From: Actinomycetota bacterium
GTDB taxonomy: Bacteria > Actinomycetota > Thermoleophilia > Gaiellales > Gaiellaceae
DNA length: 12,589 nt
NCBI GenBank assembly: GCA_013817555.1
Contig: JACDCN010000032.1
Span: 1-12,589, forward strand
Direction: 5' to 3'
In this document: in pieces, positions 1 through 6,075 of the stretch
How the letters are laid out: every line of letters starts with the position of its first letter
Numbering within the stretch: position 1 is the stretch's first letter
Program-made: the position numbers and the translations under genes
Notes under the pieces: model-generated
What the model was told of the DNA's origin: nothing
Database searches by the model: none
The model's input: only the letters and a program-made list of their open reading frames with translations

Positions 1-85
1 CGCCGAGCAGGCCGACGGAGGAGGAACGCGGATGACGCTGCGCCTCCGGCGCTCGCGCGTGGTCATGGGCGAAGTGCTCTCCTAG
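1..85 (+). CDS. 3' end of a second sensor histidine kinase (partial, cut by window edge)
   Basis: Reading from base 2, this short stretch encodes the residues AEQADGGGTRMTLRLRR followed by a divergent ten-residue tail and a TAG stop at 83-85. The first 17 residues are identical to residues 430-446 of the complete histidine kinase at 1803-3164, just after its G2 ATP-binding box, so this is the C-terminus of a paralogous kinase whose body lies outside the window. Seen directly: the matching peptide and the correct position relative to the stop. Inferred: a response regulator gene probably precedes it further left, as in the intact pair. The following gene (start 173) is the paralogue of the gene that follows the intact kinase, so the two cassettes have the same gene order in opposite orientation. 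Confidence 0.85.
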   Translation, partial: AEQADGGGTRMTLRLRRSRVVMGEVLS

Positions 86-132
86 CGCCAGAAAGTGACG
101 GTTCGTCGGCCGAGATTCCATTCGCTTCGAGT

Positions 133-148
133 TCTTAGTCTCGTCTTA
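133..148 (+). promoter_or_regulatory. Putative response-regulator operator, two TCTTA repeats with 11-bp period (site A)
   Basis: TCTTA at 133-137 and again at 144-148, on the coding strand of the downstream gene. The last repeat ends 24 nt before the ATG at 173, the same distance as in the paralogous gene's site B. Tandem half-sites one helical turn apart are typical of OmpR/PhoB-family dimers. A related 12-nt repeat (GTCTCGTCTTAG at 138-149, GTCTCGTCTTCG at 159-170) overlaps it. Function is inferred. Confidence 0.6.
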
Positions 149-172
149 GACGCCTCTGGTCTCGTCTTCGGC

Positions 173-873
173 ATGGACAAACACACAAGGACAAAACTCG
201 TTGCCGGCTCGGTCGTGGCACTCGTGCTCGCGGTCGCTCTCGGCGCCTCCGCCGCGATTGCCGGATCCCGTGTGCTCGGATCGGACGAGGATCGCCAAGC
301 AGTCATCGACGACGCTGCCGCTGTGCTGGGAGTCCAGCCGAGCGCCTTCGAAGACGCGCTCGAGCAAGCGTTGAAGAATCGCGTTCAAGAGGCAGTTGAC
401 GCCGGCGAGCTCACCGAAGAGCAGGGCGCGGAGCTCGAGAAGCGGATCGAGTCCGGAGCAGTGCCGTTTCTGGGCGGCTTCGGGCGGTTCGGTGGCGATC
501 GAGGGCCGAGGCACTTCGGCCACCACGCAGGGCTGCGAACTGCAGCGTCCTATCTCGGACTGACCGAGGACGCGCTCCGCGAGCGGCTTCGCGACGGTAA
601 GACGCTCGCCGCGGTGGCGAAGGCAGAAGGCAAGTCCGTCGACGGTCTCGTTCAGGCCATGGTGAGTGCGGCGAAGAAAGAGCTCGACGCCGCCGTCGCC
701 GCCGACCGCCTTTCGCGAGAGCGGGCTGACATGATCGAGGAGGTCTCGAGGAGCGCACCACGGATCTCGTCAATGGCGAGTTTCGCCGGGGACCGTTCGG
801 AGATCGACGTCTTGGCCGCGGATTCCGGCACCTCGGCGAGTCGCCGCTCTTCTCAGGCCACGCTCGGGCCTAG
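173..873 (+). pseudogene. Membrane-anchored helical protein, frameshifted paralogue of the gene at 1044-1757
   Basis: The ATG at 173 starts MDK, an N-terminal hydrophobic segment (about residues 9-30, ending near ASAAIAG) and two predicted helical modules separated by a Gly/Arg/His-rich linker. It is roughly 70% identical by eye to the intact paralogue over the first 190 residues. After codon 190 (GAG, 740-742) the similarity stops abruptly. The paralogue reads GAGCAGGATCTCGAG where this copy reads GAGGAGGTCTCGAG, so one base, apparently an A, is missing near 743-744. Restoring it recovers the expected C-terminus (residues such as RRLGRGF and GESPLFSG) and a TAG at 871-873, giving about 233 residues against 237. 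As written, the frame instead runs on to 1147, antisense into the convergent paralogue, which is unlikely to be a real C-terminus. I chose ATG 173 over an upstream GTG at 95 because it aligns with the paralogue and leaves the operator outside the gene. No Shine-Dalgarno sequence is visible. It could be a true pseudogene, a phase-variable gene or a sequencing error. Confidence 0.75.
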
Positions 874-887
874 CCGACCCTGCTACC

Positions 888-911
888 CCGAATGGGACGT
901 CCCTCATTCGG
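888..911. terminator. Hairpin downstream of the frameshifted gene
   Basis: CCGAATG at 888-894 pairs perfectly with CATTCGG at 905-911 around a 10-nt loop. It lies 15 nt after the restored stop at 873. There is no U-tract directly after it, so on its own it is a weak terminator candidate. It may act together with the larger hairpin next to it. Confidence 0.4.
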
Positions 912-923
912 TGGCCCGCAGTA

Positions 924-994
924 GGGAGAGGAATGCCGCGCGCTCACCTGAAGCGAGCGCGCGGCCCCCTTCCCTCTCCCCACTTCTCTCTTTA
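924..994 (+). terminator. Long two-tier hairpin between convergent genes, probable bidirectional terminator
   Basis: An inner 11-bp perfect stem (935-945 with 955-965, GCCGCGCGCTC pairing GAGCGCGCGGC) carries a 9-nt loop. An outer 8-bp stem (GGGAGAGG at 924-931 with CCTCTCCC at 973-980) encloses it. On the plus strand it is followed by a pyrimidine-rich run ending CTCTTT (981-993), so the + direction fits intrinsic termination best. Its place between two convergent genes supports a terminator role for both strands. Confidence 0.6.
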
Positions 995-999
995 GTCAC

Positions 1000-1030
1000 G
1001 CATCCGGGGGATGCAATCCCTCGAACGAGG
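1000..1030 (-). terminator. Two small hairpins just downstream of the minus-strand paralogue
   Basis: GCATCC (1000-1005) pairs with GGATGC (1009-1014) around GGG. CCTCG (1019-1023) pairs with CGAGG (1026-1030). Both lie within 45 nt of the minus-strand stop codon at 1044-1046. Neither is followed by a convincing U-run. They may protect the 3' end or assist termination. Confidence 0.3.
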
Positions 1031-1043
1031 TACCCACCGTTGA

Positions 1044-1757
1044 TCAGGACCGTGGGCCCGAGAAGAACGGAGACTCGCCGTGGAGGCGGAATCCGCTACC
1101 AAAGCGCCGGTGCGGCCCGAACGGGCCGAGACGAAGCTCGGCGTTGACGAGACCCGTGATGCGCGCCTCGAGATCCTGCTCGATCATGTTGGCCCGTTCT
1201 CTCGTGACGCGGTCTGCAGCGACGGCTGCATCGAGCTCCTTCTTCGCCGCGTTCACCATTGCCCGGATGAAATCGTCGACGGACTTGCCTTCTGCCTTTG
1301 CGATGGCCGACAGCGTCTTTCCGTCATGGAGCTGCTCGCGAAGCTCGTCTCGGGTCAGTCCGAGATAGGACGCTGCGGCATCCATTCCGGCGAGATGACC
1401 CAAGTGCCCAGGCCTTCGATCGCGCCCGAGGCCGTGGAAACGGCCGAAGCCGCCGAAGAGGAACGGCGTGTCTCCGGACTCGATCCGGTTCTGGAGCTCC
1501 GCGCCCTGTTTGTCGGTGAGCCTGCCGGCCTCGACAGCCTCTCGGACGCGGTTCTTCAACCCTTCTTCGAGCGCCTCCTCGAGCGCGCTCGGCTCGACGC
1601 CAAGCTCGGCCGCAGCGTCTTCGATGACCGCTTGGCTCTCGTCGTTCGATCCGAGCACGCGCGACCCGGCGATCGCGGCCGACGCGCCGAGAACAACCGC
1701 TAGCAGGAGCGCCAGAGCGGCACCGGCGACGAGTGTGACTTTCTTGTTCTTGTCCAT
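1044..1757 (-). CDS. Membrane-anchored or secreted helical protein of unknown function (intact paralogue)
   Basis: A 237-residue protein starting MDKNKK at the ATG at 1757. Residues about 8-30 form a hydrophobic segment ending in small residues (GASAAIAG), consistent with a signal peptide or a single N-terminal anchor, so the rest should be extracytoplasmic. Two alpha-helical modules follow (about 43-95 and 126-205), separated by a Gly/Phe/Arg/His-rich linker (about 100-123). The modules resemble each other: both carry an LG(V/L)-x-L-x-L pattern and then a K-x(n)-AV-A-R-(L/V)-T element. The second also contains TLSAIAKAEGKSVD, a pattern I recall from uncharacterised actinobacterial exported proteins. 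No catalytic motif is visible. It lies 45 bp downstream of the histidine kinase on the same strand but has its own operator repeats (1781-1808), so it may be both read through from the two-component operon and separately induced. A role in envelope stress sensing or buffering is inference from context. Confidence 0.8.
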   Translation of the reverse strand: MDKNKKVTLVAGAALALLLAVVLGASAAIAGSRVLGSNDESQAVIEDAAAELGVEPSALEEALEEGLKNRVREAVEAGRLTDKQGAELQNRIESGDTPFLFGGFGRFHGLGRDRRPGHLGHLAGMDAAASYLGLTRDELREQLHDGKTLSAIAKAEGKSVDDFIRAMVNAAKKELDAAVAADRVTRERANMIEQDLEARITGLVNAELRLGPFGPHRRFGSGFRLHGESPFFSGPRS

Positions 1758-1780
1758 GTGGACAATGACACCAGGTCGAC

Positions 1781-1808
1781 CTAAGACGGAGCTAAGCGGC
1801 TCCTAAGA
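1781..1808 (-). promoter_or_regulatory. Putative operator with three repeats at 11-bp period, overlapping the kinase stop codon (site B)
   Basis: On the minus strand this reads TCTTA, then GCTTA, then TCTTA, at exact 11-bp intervals (plus-strand TAAGA at 1804-1808, TAAGC at 1793-1797, TAAGA at 1782-1786). The last repeat ends 24 nt before the ATG at 1757, as in site A. The first repeat contains the TAG stop of the histidine kinase gene (1803-1805). It is the most extended of the four sites. Binding by the adjacent response regulator is inferred. Confidence 0.65.
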
Positions 1809-3164
1809 AATCCCGACTTTCGCGGTGCGGCGGAGACGCAGCGTCATCCTCGTTCCCCCTCCATCCGCCTGCTCGGCGACGACCTCGCCGCCGTGCGTCT
1901 CGGCGACCTGGCGGACGATGGCGAGCCCGAGGCCGGAGCCGGGCATGCCACGAGCGGACCTGGCGCGATAGAAGCGATCGAAGACATACGGGAGATCCTC
2001 GTTGGCGATCCCCGGCCCGTGATCGCGAACCGAAACCTGCCCATCCCGGACGTCGACCTCGATCTCCGTGCCCGGCGGGCTCCACTTTGCGGCGTTGTCG
2101 ATGAGGTTGCCGATCGCGCGATCGATCGTCGCGGGCACGCCCTGCACGATGGACTCCTCCAGCCTCGCCTTGACGGCGACGCTGGGCCGGTTCCGCTGCG
2201 TCCGCTCGATCGCATCCGCCGCGACGAGATCCAGGCGTACGTCCTCGGGCGCAACAGTCCGCTGCTCCGCGCGCGCCAGCTCGATGAGCCCTGCGATGAG
2301 CGTCGTCATCTCGCCGAGCTGCTCCACCACGTCCGAGAGAAGCCTGCCTCGCTCCTCCGCCGGCAGGGCGCGATCCCCGGCCAGCACCTCGATGTTCGTA
2401 CGGAGGCTCGTGAGTGGTGTCCGCAGCTCGTGCGAGGCGTCGGCCACGAGCTGCCGCTGAGCGCGATTCGACTCCTCCAGCCCGGCAAGCATCGTGTTGA
2501 AGCTCGTGGCCAGTCGGCTGAGCTCGTCCCGCCCGCCAAGCTCGATGCGCTCGGAAAGATCGCCGGTCTCGGTGACGCGCTCGGCGGCCTCCGTGAGCCG
2601 GCGGACAGGTGCCAGCGCGGCGCGGGAGACGACGAGCCCTAACGCGGCGGCGATTCCTATTCCGGAGAGCGCGACTACCAGGAGAAAGAGCCGGATGCGA
2701 GAGAGCGCCGCATCCATCTCGGTCAACGGGCGCGCGATCTGGACGGCGTACCCGGGTTCGTACGCGACGGACAGCACCCGGACGTGTGTCCCTGCGACGT
2801 CCGTCTCCGAGATGACCGAATCTCCTCGCATGCCCGCGCTTGTCAGTGCGAGCACGTCGTCCGAGACGGGTAGCTCGACATCGTCGTAGAGCTGACGCAA
2901 CGTATCCCCGTTCGATTTCACGACCTGGACCAGGGTGTTCGGCTCACCGAAGCCTGGTCGAATCCCGAGGAAAGACTCTCCATTCCGCAGGGGGATCTCG
3001 GAAAGCGGGATCCGGAAAATCTCGTGCGCACGCTCCTCGAGCGTGTCGTCGATCTCAGCCCGCAACTGACCGCTCACGACGAAGAACACGACCACCGATG
3101 CGAGCACGACCGCCAGCGCGACTGCGGCGGCGGCGCCGATTGCGACTCGTGCCCGGAAGCTCAT
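1803..3164 (-). CDS. Sensor histidine kinase of an OmpR-type two-component system (MprB-like architecture)
   Basis: A 453-residue inner-membrane kinase that should sense an envelope signal and phosphorylate the regulator encoded just upstream. Visible domains: transmembrane helix 1 (about 7-31), extracytoplasmic sensor region (about 32-155), transmembrane helix 2 (about 157-180), HAMP linker (about 181-232), HisKA with the phospho-acceptor H245 in DASHELRTPL, and an ATPase domain with N-box (NLIDNAAK, 353-360), G1 (DHGPGI, 381-386), F-box (VFDRFYRA) and G2 (GSGLGLAIV, 409-417). All catalytic motifs look intact. The ATG at 3164 overlaps the regulator's stop by 4 nt (ATGA), implying translational coupling. 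A longer upstream reading would extend antisense-like sequence inside the regulator gene and is rejected. The sensor domain has no obvious known ligand-binding fold by eye. The kinase's C-terminal 17-residue block recurs at the left window edge. The MprB resemblance is architectural and the signal is unknown. Confidence 0.92.
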   Translation of the reverse strand: MSFRARVAIGAAAAVALAVVLASVVVFFVVSGQLRAEIDDTLEERAHEIFRIPLSEIPLRNGESFLGIRPGFGEPNTLVQVVKSNGDTLRQLYDDVELPVSDDVLALTSAGMRGDSVISETDVAGTHVRVLSVAYEPGYAVQIARPLTEMDAALSRIRLFLLVVALSGIGIAAALGLVVSRAALAPVRRLTEAAERVTETGDLSERIELGGRDELSRLATSFNTMLAGLEESNRAQRQLVADASHELRTPLTSLRTNIEVLAGDRALPAEERGRLLSDVVEQLGEMTTLIAGLIELARAEQRTVAPEDVRLDLVAADAIERTQRNRPSVAVKARLEESIVQGVPATIDRAIGNLIDNAAKWSPPGTEIEVDVRDGQVSVRDHGPGIANEDLPYVFDRFYRARSARGMPGSGLGLAIVRQVAETHGGEVVAEQADGGGTRMTLRLRRTAKVGIS

Positions 3165-3835
3165 CGGTCGCGGAGGGCGTATCCGACGCCACGAACGGTG
3201 TGGATGAGGCGAGACCGCCCGCTCTGCTCCGTCTTCCTTCGCAGGTAGCCGATGTACACGTCGAGGGAGTTCGAGGTCGGGCCGAAGTCGTACCCCCACA
3301 CACGCTCGAAGATAACCGAGCGAGTAAGCACCTGGCGAGGATTGCGGAGGAAGAGCTCGAGAAGCGCGAACTCGGTTCTGGTGAGATCGATCAAGTCGCC
3401 CGCTCGCTGCACCTCGCGCGTGCCGCGGTCGAGGGCGAGATCGGCAAAGCGCAGGGTATCCGCCGCGTTTTCGCCATTCCCCAGCCGTCTCAAGAGGGCG
3501 CGCAGGCGAGCGAGCAGCTCCGCGAGCGCGAACGGCTTCGACAGGTAGTCGTCGGCGCCCGCGTCCAGCCCGGCGACACGGCTATCGATCTCCGCGCGGG
3601 CGGTCAACATCAGCACCGGAATCTCGTTTCCGGCGCGCCGGAGGCGTCGACACACCTCCAGCCCGTCGGCGCCGGGCATGAGGATGTCGAGGATGACGGC
3701 GTCCGGCTGCGGCTCGAGCTGCCGAAGCGCCTGCTCGCCATCCTCGGCGAGCTCGACCCCGTAGCCCTCGAGCTCGAGCGCCCGTCGCAGCGAGTCACGC
3801 ACTGCTCGCTCGTCGTCGACGACCAGGATCTCCAT
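3161..3835 (-). CDS. OmpR/PhoB-family DNA-binding response regulator
   Basis: A 224-residue regulator with a receiver domain (1-115) and a winged-helix DNA-binding domain (about 125-224). Receiver landmarks: acidic pair D7/D8, phospho-acceptor D50 in VILDILMP, T78 and K100 in LSKPFA. The effector domain shows LTRTEFALLELFLRNP and the recognition-helix region SNSLDVYIGYLRRK, ending HTVRGVGYAL. I chose ATG 3835 (MEILVVDDE), which gives the usual spacing before the first beta strand. ATG 3844 and GTG 3853 are in frame, and none of the three has a good Shine-Dalgarno. The gene is first in a coupled pair with the kinase. It is probably the protein that binds the four 11-bp tandem TCTTA sites in this window, one of which lies 40 bp upstream of this start, suggesting autoregulation. 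The closest described relatives by architecture are MprA- or CseB/CutR-like regulators of envelope stress. The exact orthology is not determinable here. Confidence 0.92.
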   Translation of the reverse strand: MEILVVDDERAVRDSLRRALELEGYGVELAEDGEQALRQLEPQPDAVILDILMPGADGLEVCRRLRRAGNEIPVLMLTARAEIDSRVAGLDAGADDYLSKPFALAELLARLRALLRRLGNGENAADTLRFADLALDRGTREVQRAGDLIDLTRTEFALLELFLRNPRQVLTRSVIFERVWGYDFGPTSNSLDVYIGYLRRKTEQSGRSRLIHTVRGVGYALRDR

Positions 3836-3875
3836 CGAGCGCATTGTGCGCACTGGTCTCGGGGCGCGGAGCGGG

Positions 3876-3891
3876 TCTTACCGACTTCTTA
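3876..3891 (+). promoter_or_regulatory. Putative operator upstream of the response regulator, TCTTACCGACTTCTTA (site C)
   Basis: Two TCTTA repeats at 3876-3880 and 3887-3891 (11-bp period), identical over 16 bp to the htrA site at 6076-6091. Unlike the other three sites, it points away from the nearest gene start: the repeats read on the plus strand while the regulator is on the minus strand, 40 bp away from ATG 3835. It could mediate autoregulation by repression or in a reversed geometry, or serve an unrecognised plus-strand transcript. Confidence 0.55.
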
Positions 3892-4103
3892 TGTACCCAC
3901 TGCCGGGAAATCGCCTCGTTCCATGCGGGCTGCGCCAGAGCCGCGAGGCGCCATGGTGGGACCCATCAGCGGGCGGCGGACATCTACGAAGAAGGCAGCA
4001 AGGAGTCGCGGTCGAGGTGGCTGATAGCGCGCAGGACGCTCTGATCCAGCACCTCCGTGATCAAGGCGCGCTCAATGGAGAGATCGTCCGTCTGGCTCCG
4101 CCG
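3892..4103. other. Intergenic stretch between transporter and regulator with no confident gene
   Basis: About 210 bp separate the cation transporter stop from site C. No convincing RNA gene or strong terminator is visible. A minus-strand frame from TTG 4138 to the TAG at 3984-3986 (51 residues, overlapping the transporter's 3' end) has ordinary high-GC codon use but no ribosome binding site or recognisable motif, so I leave it unannotated. The promoter for the regulator operon is probably here. Confidence 0.4.
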
Positions 4104-4766
4104 CTAGCAGCTGGCGCAGCAGCCCTCGCCACGCCAACTGCTACGGCCCTCCTTTACAGCAACGGCCGCGATCACAAGCGCCGCTGCCGGGTCGAGCCAC
4201 CAAAGGCCAAACAGCGTGTTGCCGAGCAAACCCACCAGAACGGCAAGAGCAAGGTAGGCGCAAAGAAGGTTCTGCGTCCCTTCGCCGCGCGTGGCTACTG
4301 AGCCGAGCTTGTCCGCAAGCCGCCGCTTCGCGATCCCAAGGAACGGCATCCCGATGGCGCTAGAGGTGACGAGGGCGATGCCGATCCAACTCGTCTGAGG
4401 ATGCTCGCCCGCAACGAGTTGACTGACTGCCTCATAGCCGACGTACGGGGCAAGGAGGAAGAACTGGATCGCGACCAGCTTCTGCGCTCGCTCCTCGGCT
4501 GCGTGCGAGAGGAGCCGAGAGCCGGTGAATCGCCAGATGATGATCAGGCTCGCAAACCCTTCAATCGCGGAGTCGATCCCAAACCCGATGAGCGCGATGG
4601 AGCCTGCGAGCACGCCTGCAGTGATCGCCACCACACCTTCGGTCGCCATCCACGCGAGCGAGACCCATGAGAGCAGGCGCACCCGACGAGCGGCGCGAAG
4701 CCACTCCGCGCTCGGACGCGCCGAATCGACGCGGCGCTCTAGAGCTACCTCGGTCGATGCCGCCAC
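4104..4766 (-). CDS. Short cation transporter related to the cation diffusion facilitator family (membrane domain only)
   Basis: A 220-residue membrane protein with about five to six hydrophobic segments (33-54, 55-79, 98-117, 125-147, 167-187, 190-205). The second segment contains GFGIDSAIEGFASLIIIWRF, the position of the metal-site helix in cation diffusion facilitators, and the region from 160 to 206 (Q165, C169, then WWLDPAAALVIAAVAVKEG) matches the family's fifth and sixth helices. Odd points: the usual HxxxD pair of helix V is absent (the segment reads EGTQN), the cytoplasmic C-terminal domain is missing, and the protein ends in EGCCASC, which could bind soft metals. These suggest a divergent subfamily whose substrate cannot be named. 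The start is GTG 4766. The gene lies 54 bp downstream of the chromate transporter on the same strand, so they are likely co-transcribed as a metal-handling pair. The CDF-related call is fairly secure. Activity is inferred. Confidence 0.75.
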   Translation of the reverse strand: MAASTEVALERRVDSARPSAEWLRAARRVRLLSWVSLAWMATEGVVAITAGVLAGSIALIGFGIDSAIEGFASLIIIWRFTGSRLLSHAAEERAQKLVAIQFFLLAPYVGYEAVSQLVAGEHPQTSWIGIALVTSSAIGMPFLGIAKRRLADKLGSVATRGEGTQNLLCAYLALAVLVGLLGNTLFGLWWLDPAAALVIAAVAVKEGRSSWRGEGCCASC

Positions 4767-4820
4767 GCTCGGAACGGTAGCGGCAGGTCAGCGCCGAATC
4801 GTGGGGCTCTGGCTCGTCGG

Positions 4821-5990
4821 TCAGCCATCGTGAAGGGCGAGACCCACGAGCGCCGCCACAGCCACGAGAGCAGGCTCGGGGATCTTGACTCGCCGCTGGA
4901 GCAGCAGTCCGAGCGCGACGATGCCGATCAGTACTGAGAGTGCACCGGAGACCGTCTGGCGGGCGATCACGATTGCGGCTCCGGCGATTGCCCCTGCTGC
5001 GGCTGCCGTAATCCCCTTCACGAAACCCTGGAGCCGCGGGTGCTTCTCGTACCGGCGGAAGAAGCGGCCGGGGACAACGACGAATAGATAAACCGGCACG
5101 AAGACGGCGGCGGTCGCGACCACGGCTCCGAGGACGCCGTGGATGAGGTACCCGGCGAAGGTCGCCATGATTACGACTGGCCCTGGCGTGATCAGTCCAA
5201 TCGCGACGGCATCGACAAACTGCGCTTCGGTTAGCCAGCCGTACTCATCGACCAGGCCGTCGTGGAGGAATGGGACGATCGCGAGGCCGGAGCCGAACGT
5301 GAAGGCCCCGGCTTTGATGAAGAAGAGCGCGAGCGACCCGAATGACCCGCTACCCGTCCACGCGAATCCATTCACGACGAACAGGGGCAATGGCGAAGCG
5401 GCTGCGGCTGCGCCGGGTGAGAGGCGAGGGAGTCCGCCACCGTAGTAGAAGGCGCCGAACACTCCGGCCAGGACGAAGAGCCAGGCAATCTCCGCGCCCG
5501 CTACCACCGTGACCGCGCAGAGGATGACCGCGATCGCCCACAGCACGGGGTCGCGCTTGTTCGTTACGCGCGCGAGCTTGTAGGAGGCGATTGCGATGAT
5601 GGCGATGACCGCGGGCCCGACGCCGAAGAAAACGTCCTGCACCCATGTCAAACCCTGATAGCGGGCGTAGAAGATCGCGATAGCCGTAACGATCAGGAAG
5701 GGAGCGAGGACGAACGGCACCGAGACAGCGAGAGCGCCCAGCCAGCCACGCTCCAAGTAGCCAAGCCACATCGCAAGTTGCGCGGCGAGTGGCCCCGGCA
5801 TCGTCTGGGAGATCGCCATGCCCTGTTGGTACTCCTCCTCGGAATACCATTCACGGCCCTCAACGAGGTCACGATGCATGTAGCCGCAGAGCGCGATGGG
5901 CCCACCGAAGCCGAGCGACCCGAGGCGCGCGAAGTAACGGACGAGTCCGCCGAGCGTGCGGGCAGGCGAGACGCCGGCAGCGGTGGACAC
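4821..5990 (-). CDS. chrA: Chromate transporter, CHR family, two-domain form
   Basis: A 389-residue polytopic inner-membrane protein of the usual long-chain CHR length. The N-terminal half begins YFARLGSLGFGGPIA (19-33) and carries SQTMPGPLAAQLAMWLGY (61-78). The C-terminal half repeats the same pattern with FIKAGAFTFGSGLAIVPFL (224-242) and GLITPGPVVIMATFAGY (265-281). This duplicated GFGG/FGSG and PGP signature defines the family. Known members export chromate and give chromate resistance, although many environmental homologues are untested. The start is GTG 5990, and an AGGAT about 7 nt upstream is a modest ribosome binding site. It is followed by a short cation transporter, and it is divergent from the htrA-like gene across a 173-bp region that holds operator D. 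Whether that operator also affects chrA is unknown. No chromate regulator (ChrB/ChrI) is visible nearby. Confidence 0.9.
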   Translation of the reverse strand: MSTAAGVSPARTLGGLVRYFARLGSLGFGGPIALCGYMHRDLVEGREWYSEEEYQQGMAISQTMPGPLAAQLAMWLGYLERGWLGALAVSVPFVLAPFLIVTAIAIFYARYQGLTWVQDVFFGVGPAVIAIIAIASYKLARVTNKRDPVLWAIAVILCAVTVVAGAEIAWLFVLAGVFGAFYYGGGLPRLSPGAAAAASPLPLFVVNGFAWTGSGSFGSLALFFIKAGAFTFGSGLAIVPFLHDGLVDEYGWLTEAQFVDAVAIGLITPGPVVIMATFAGYLIHGVLGAVVATAAVFVPVYLFVVVPGRFFRRYEKHPRLQGFVKGITAAAAGAIAGAAIVIARQTVSGALSVLIGIVALGLLLQRRVKIPEPALVAVAALVGLALHDG

Positions 5991-6075
5991 GGAGCGATCC
6001 TATGCTCAGGAACCTCAGCCTCTGCCACACGTGCGCCGCAGGCGCTGGGCCAGGTGAGCCGTCCTGAGCCGGTGC

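Noticed and set aside
95..172. N-terminal extension of the frameshifted protein from a GTG at 95
   Set aside because: It would put operator A inside the coding region, has no match in the paralogue, and lacks a ribosome binding site. ATG 173 aligns exactly with the paralogue's start.
1080..1703. Plus-strand open frame of 207 residues opposite the intact helical protein
   Set aside because: It is an antisense shadow of the gene at 1044-1757. The minus-strand protein has a signal-anchor and a paralogue, while the plus-strand reading has neither.
3165..3299. Upstream extension of the histidine kinase frame
   Set aside because: It overlaps the DNA-binding domain of the regulator and lacks kinase-like sequence. 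ATG 3164 gives the usual ATGA coupling and a normal transmembrane start.
2840..4024. Long plus-strand frame opposite the kinase and regulator genes
   Set aside because: It is Arg- and Pro-rich shadow coding opposite two genes with complete catalytic motifs.
3923..4024. 33-residue plus-strand frame downstream of site C, considered as the target of the reversed operator
   Set aside because: It is a low-complexity basic peptide with no ribosome binding site and no sign of conservation. It is kept only as part of the orientation puzzle.
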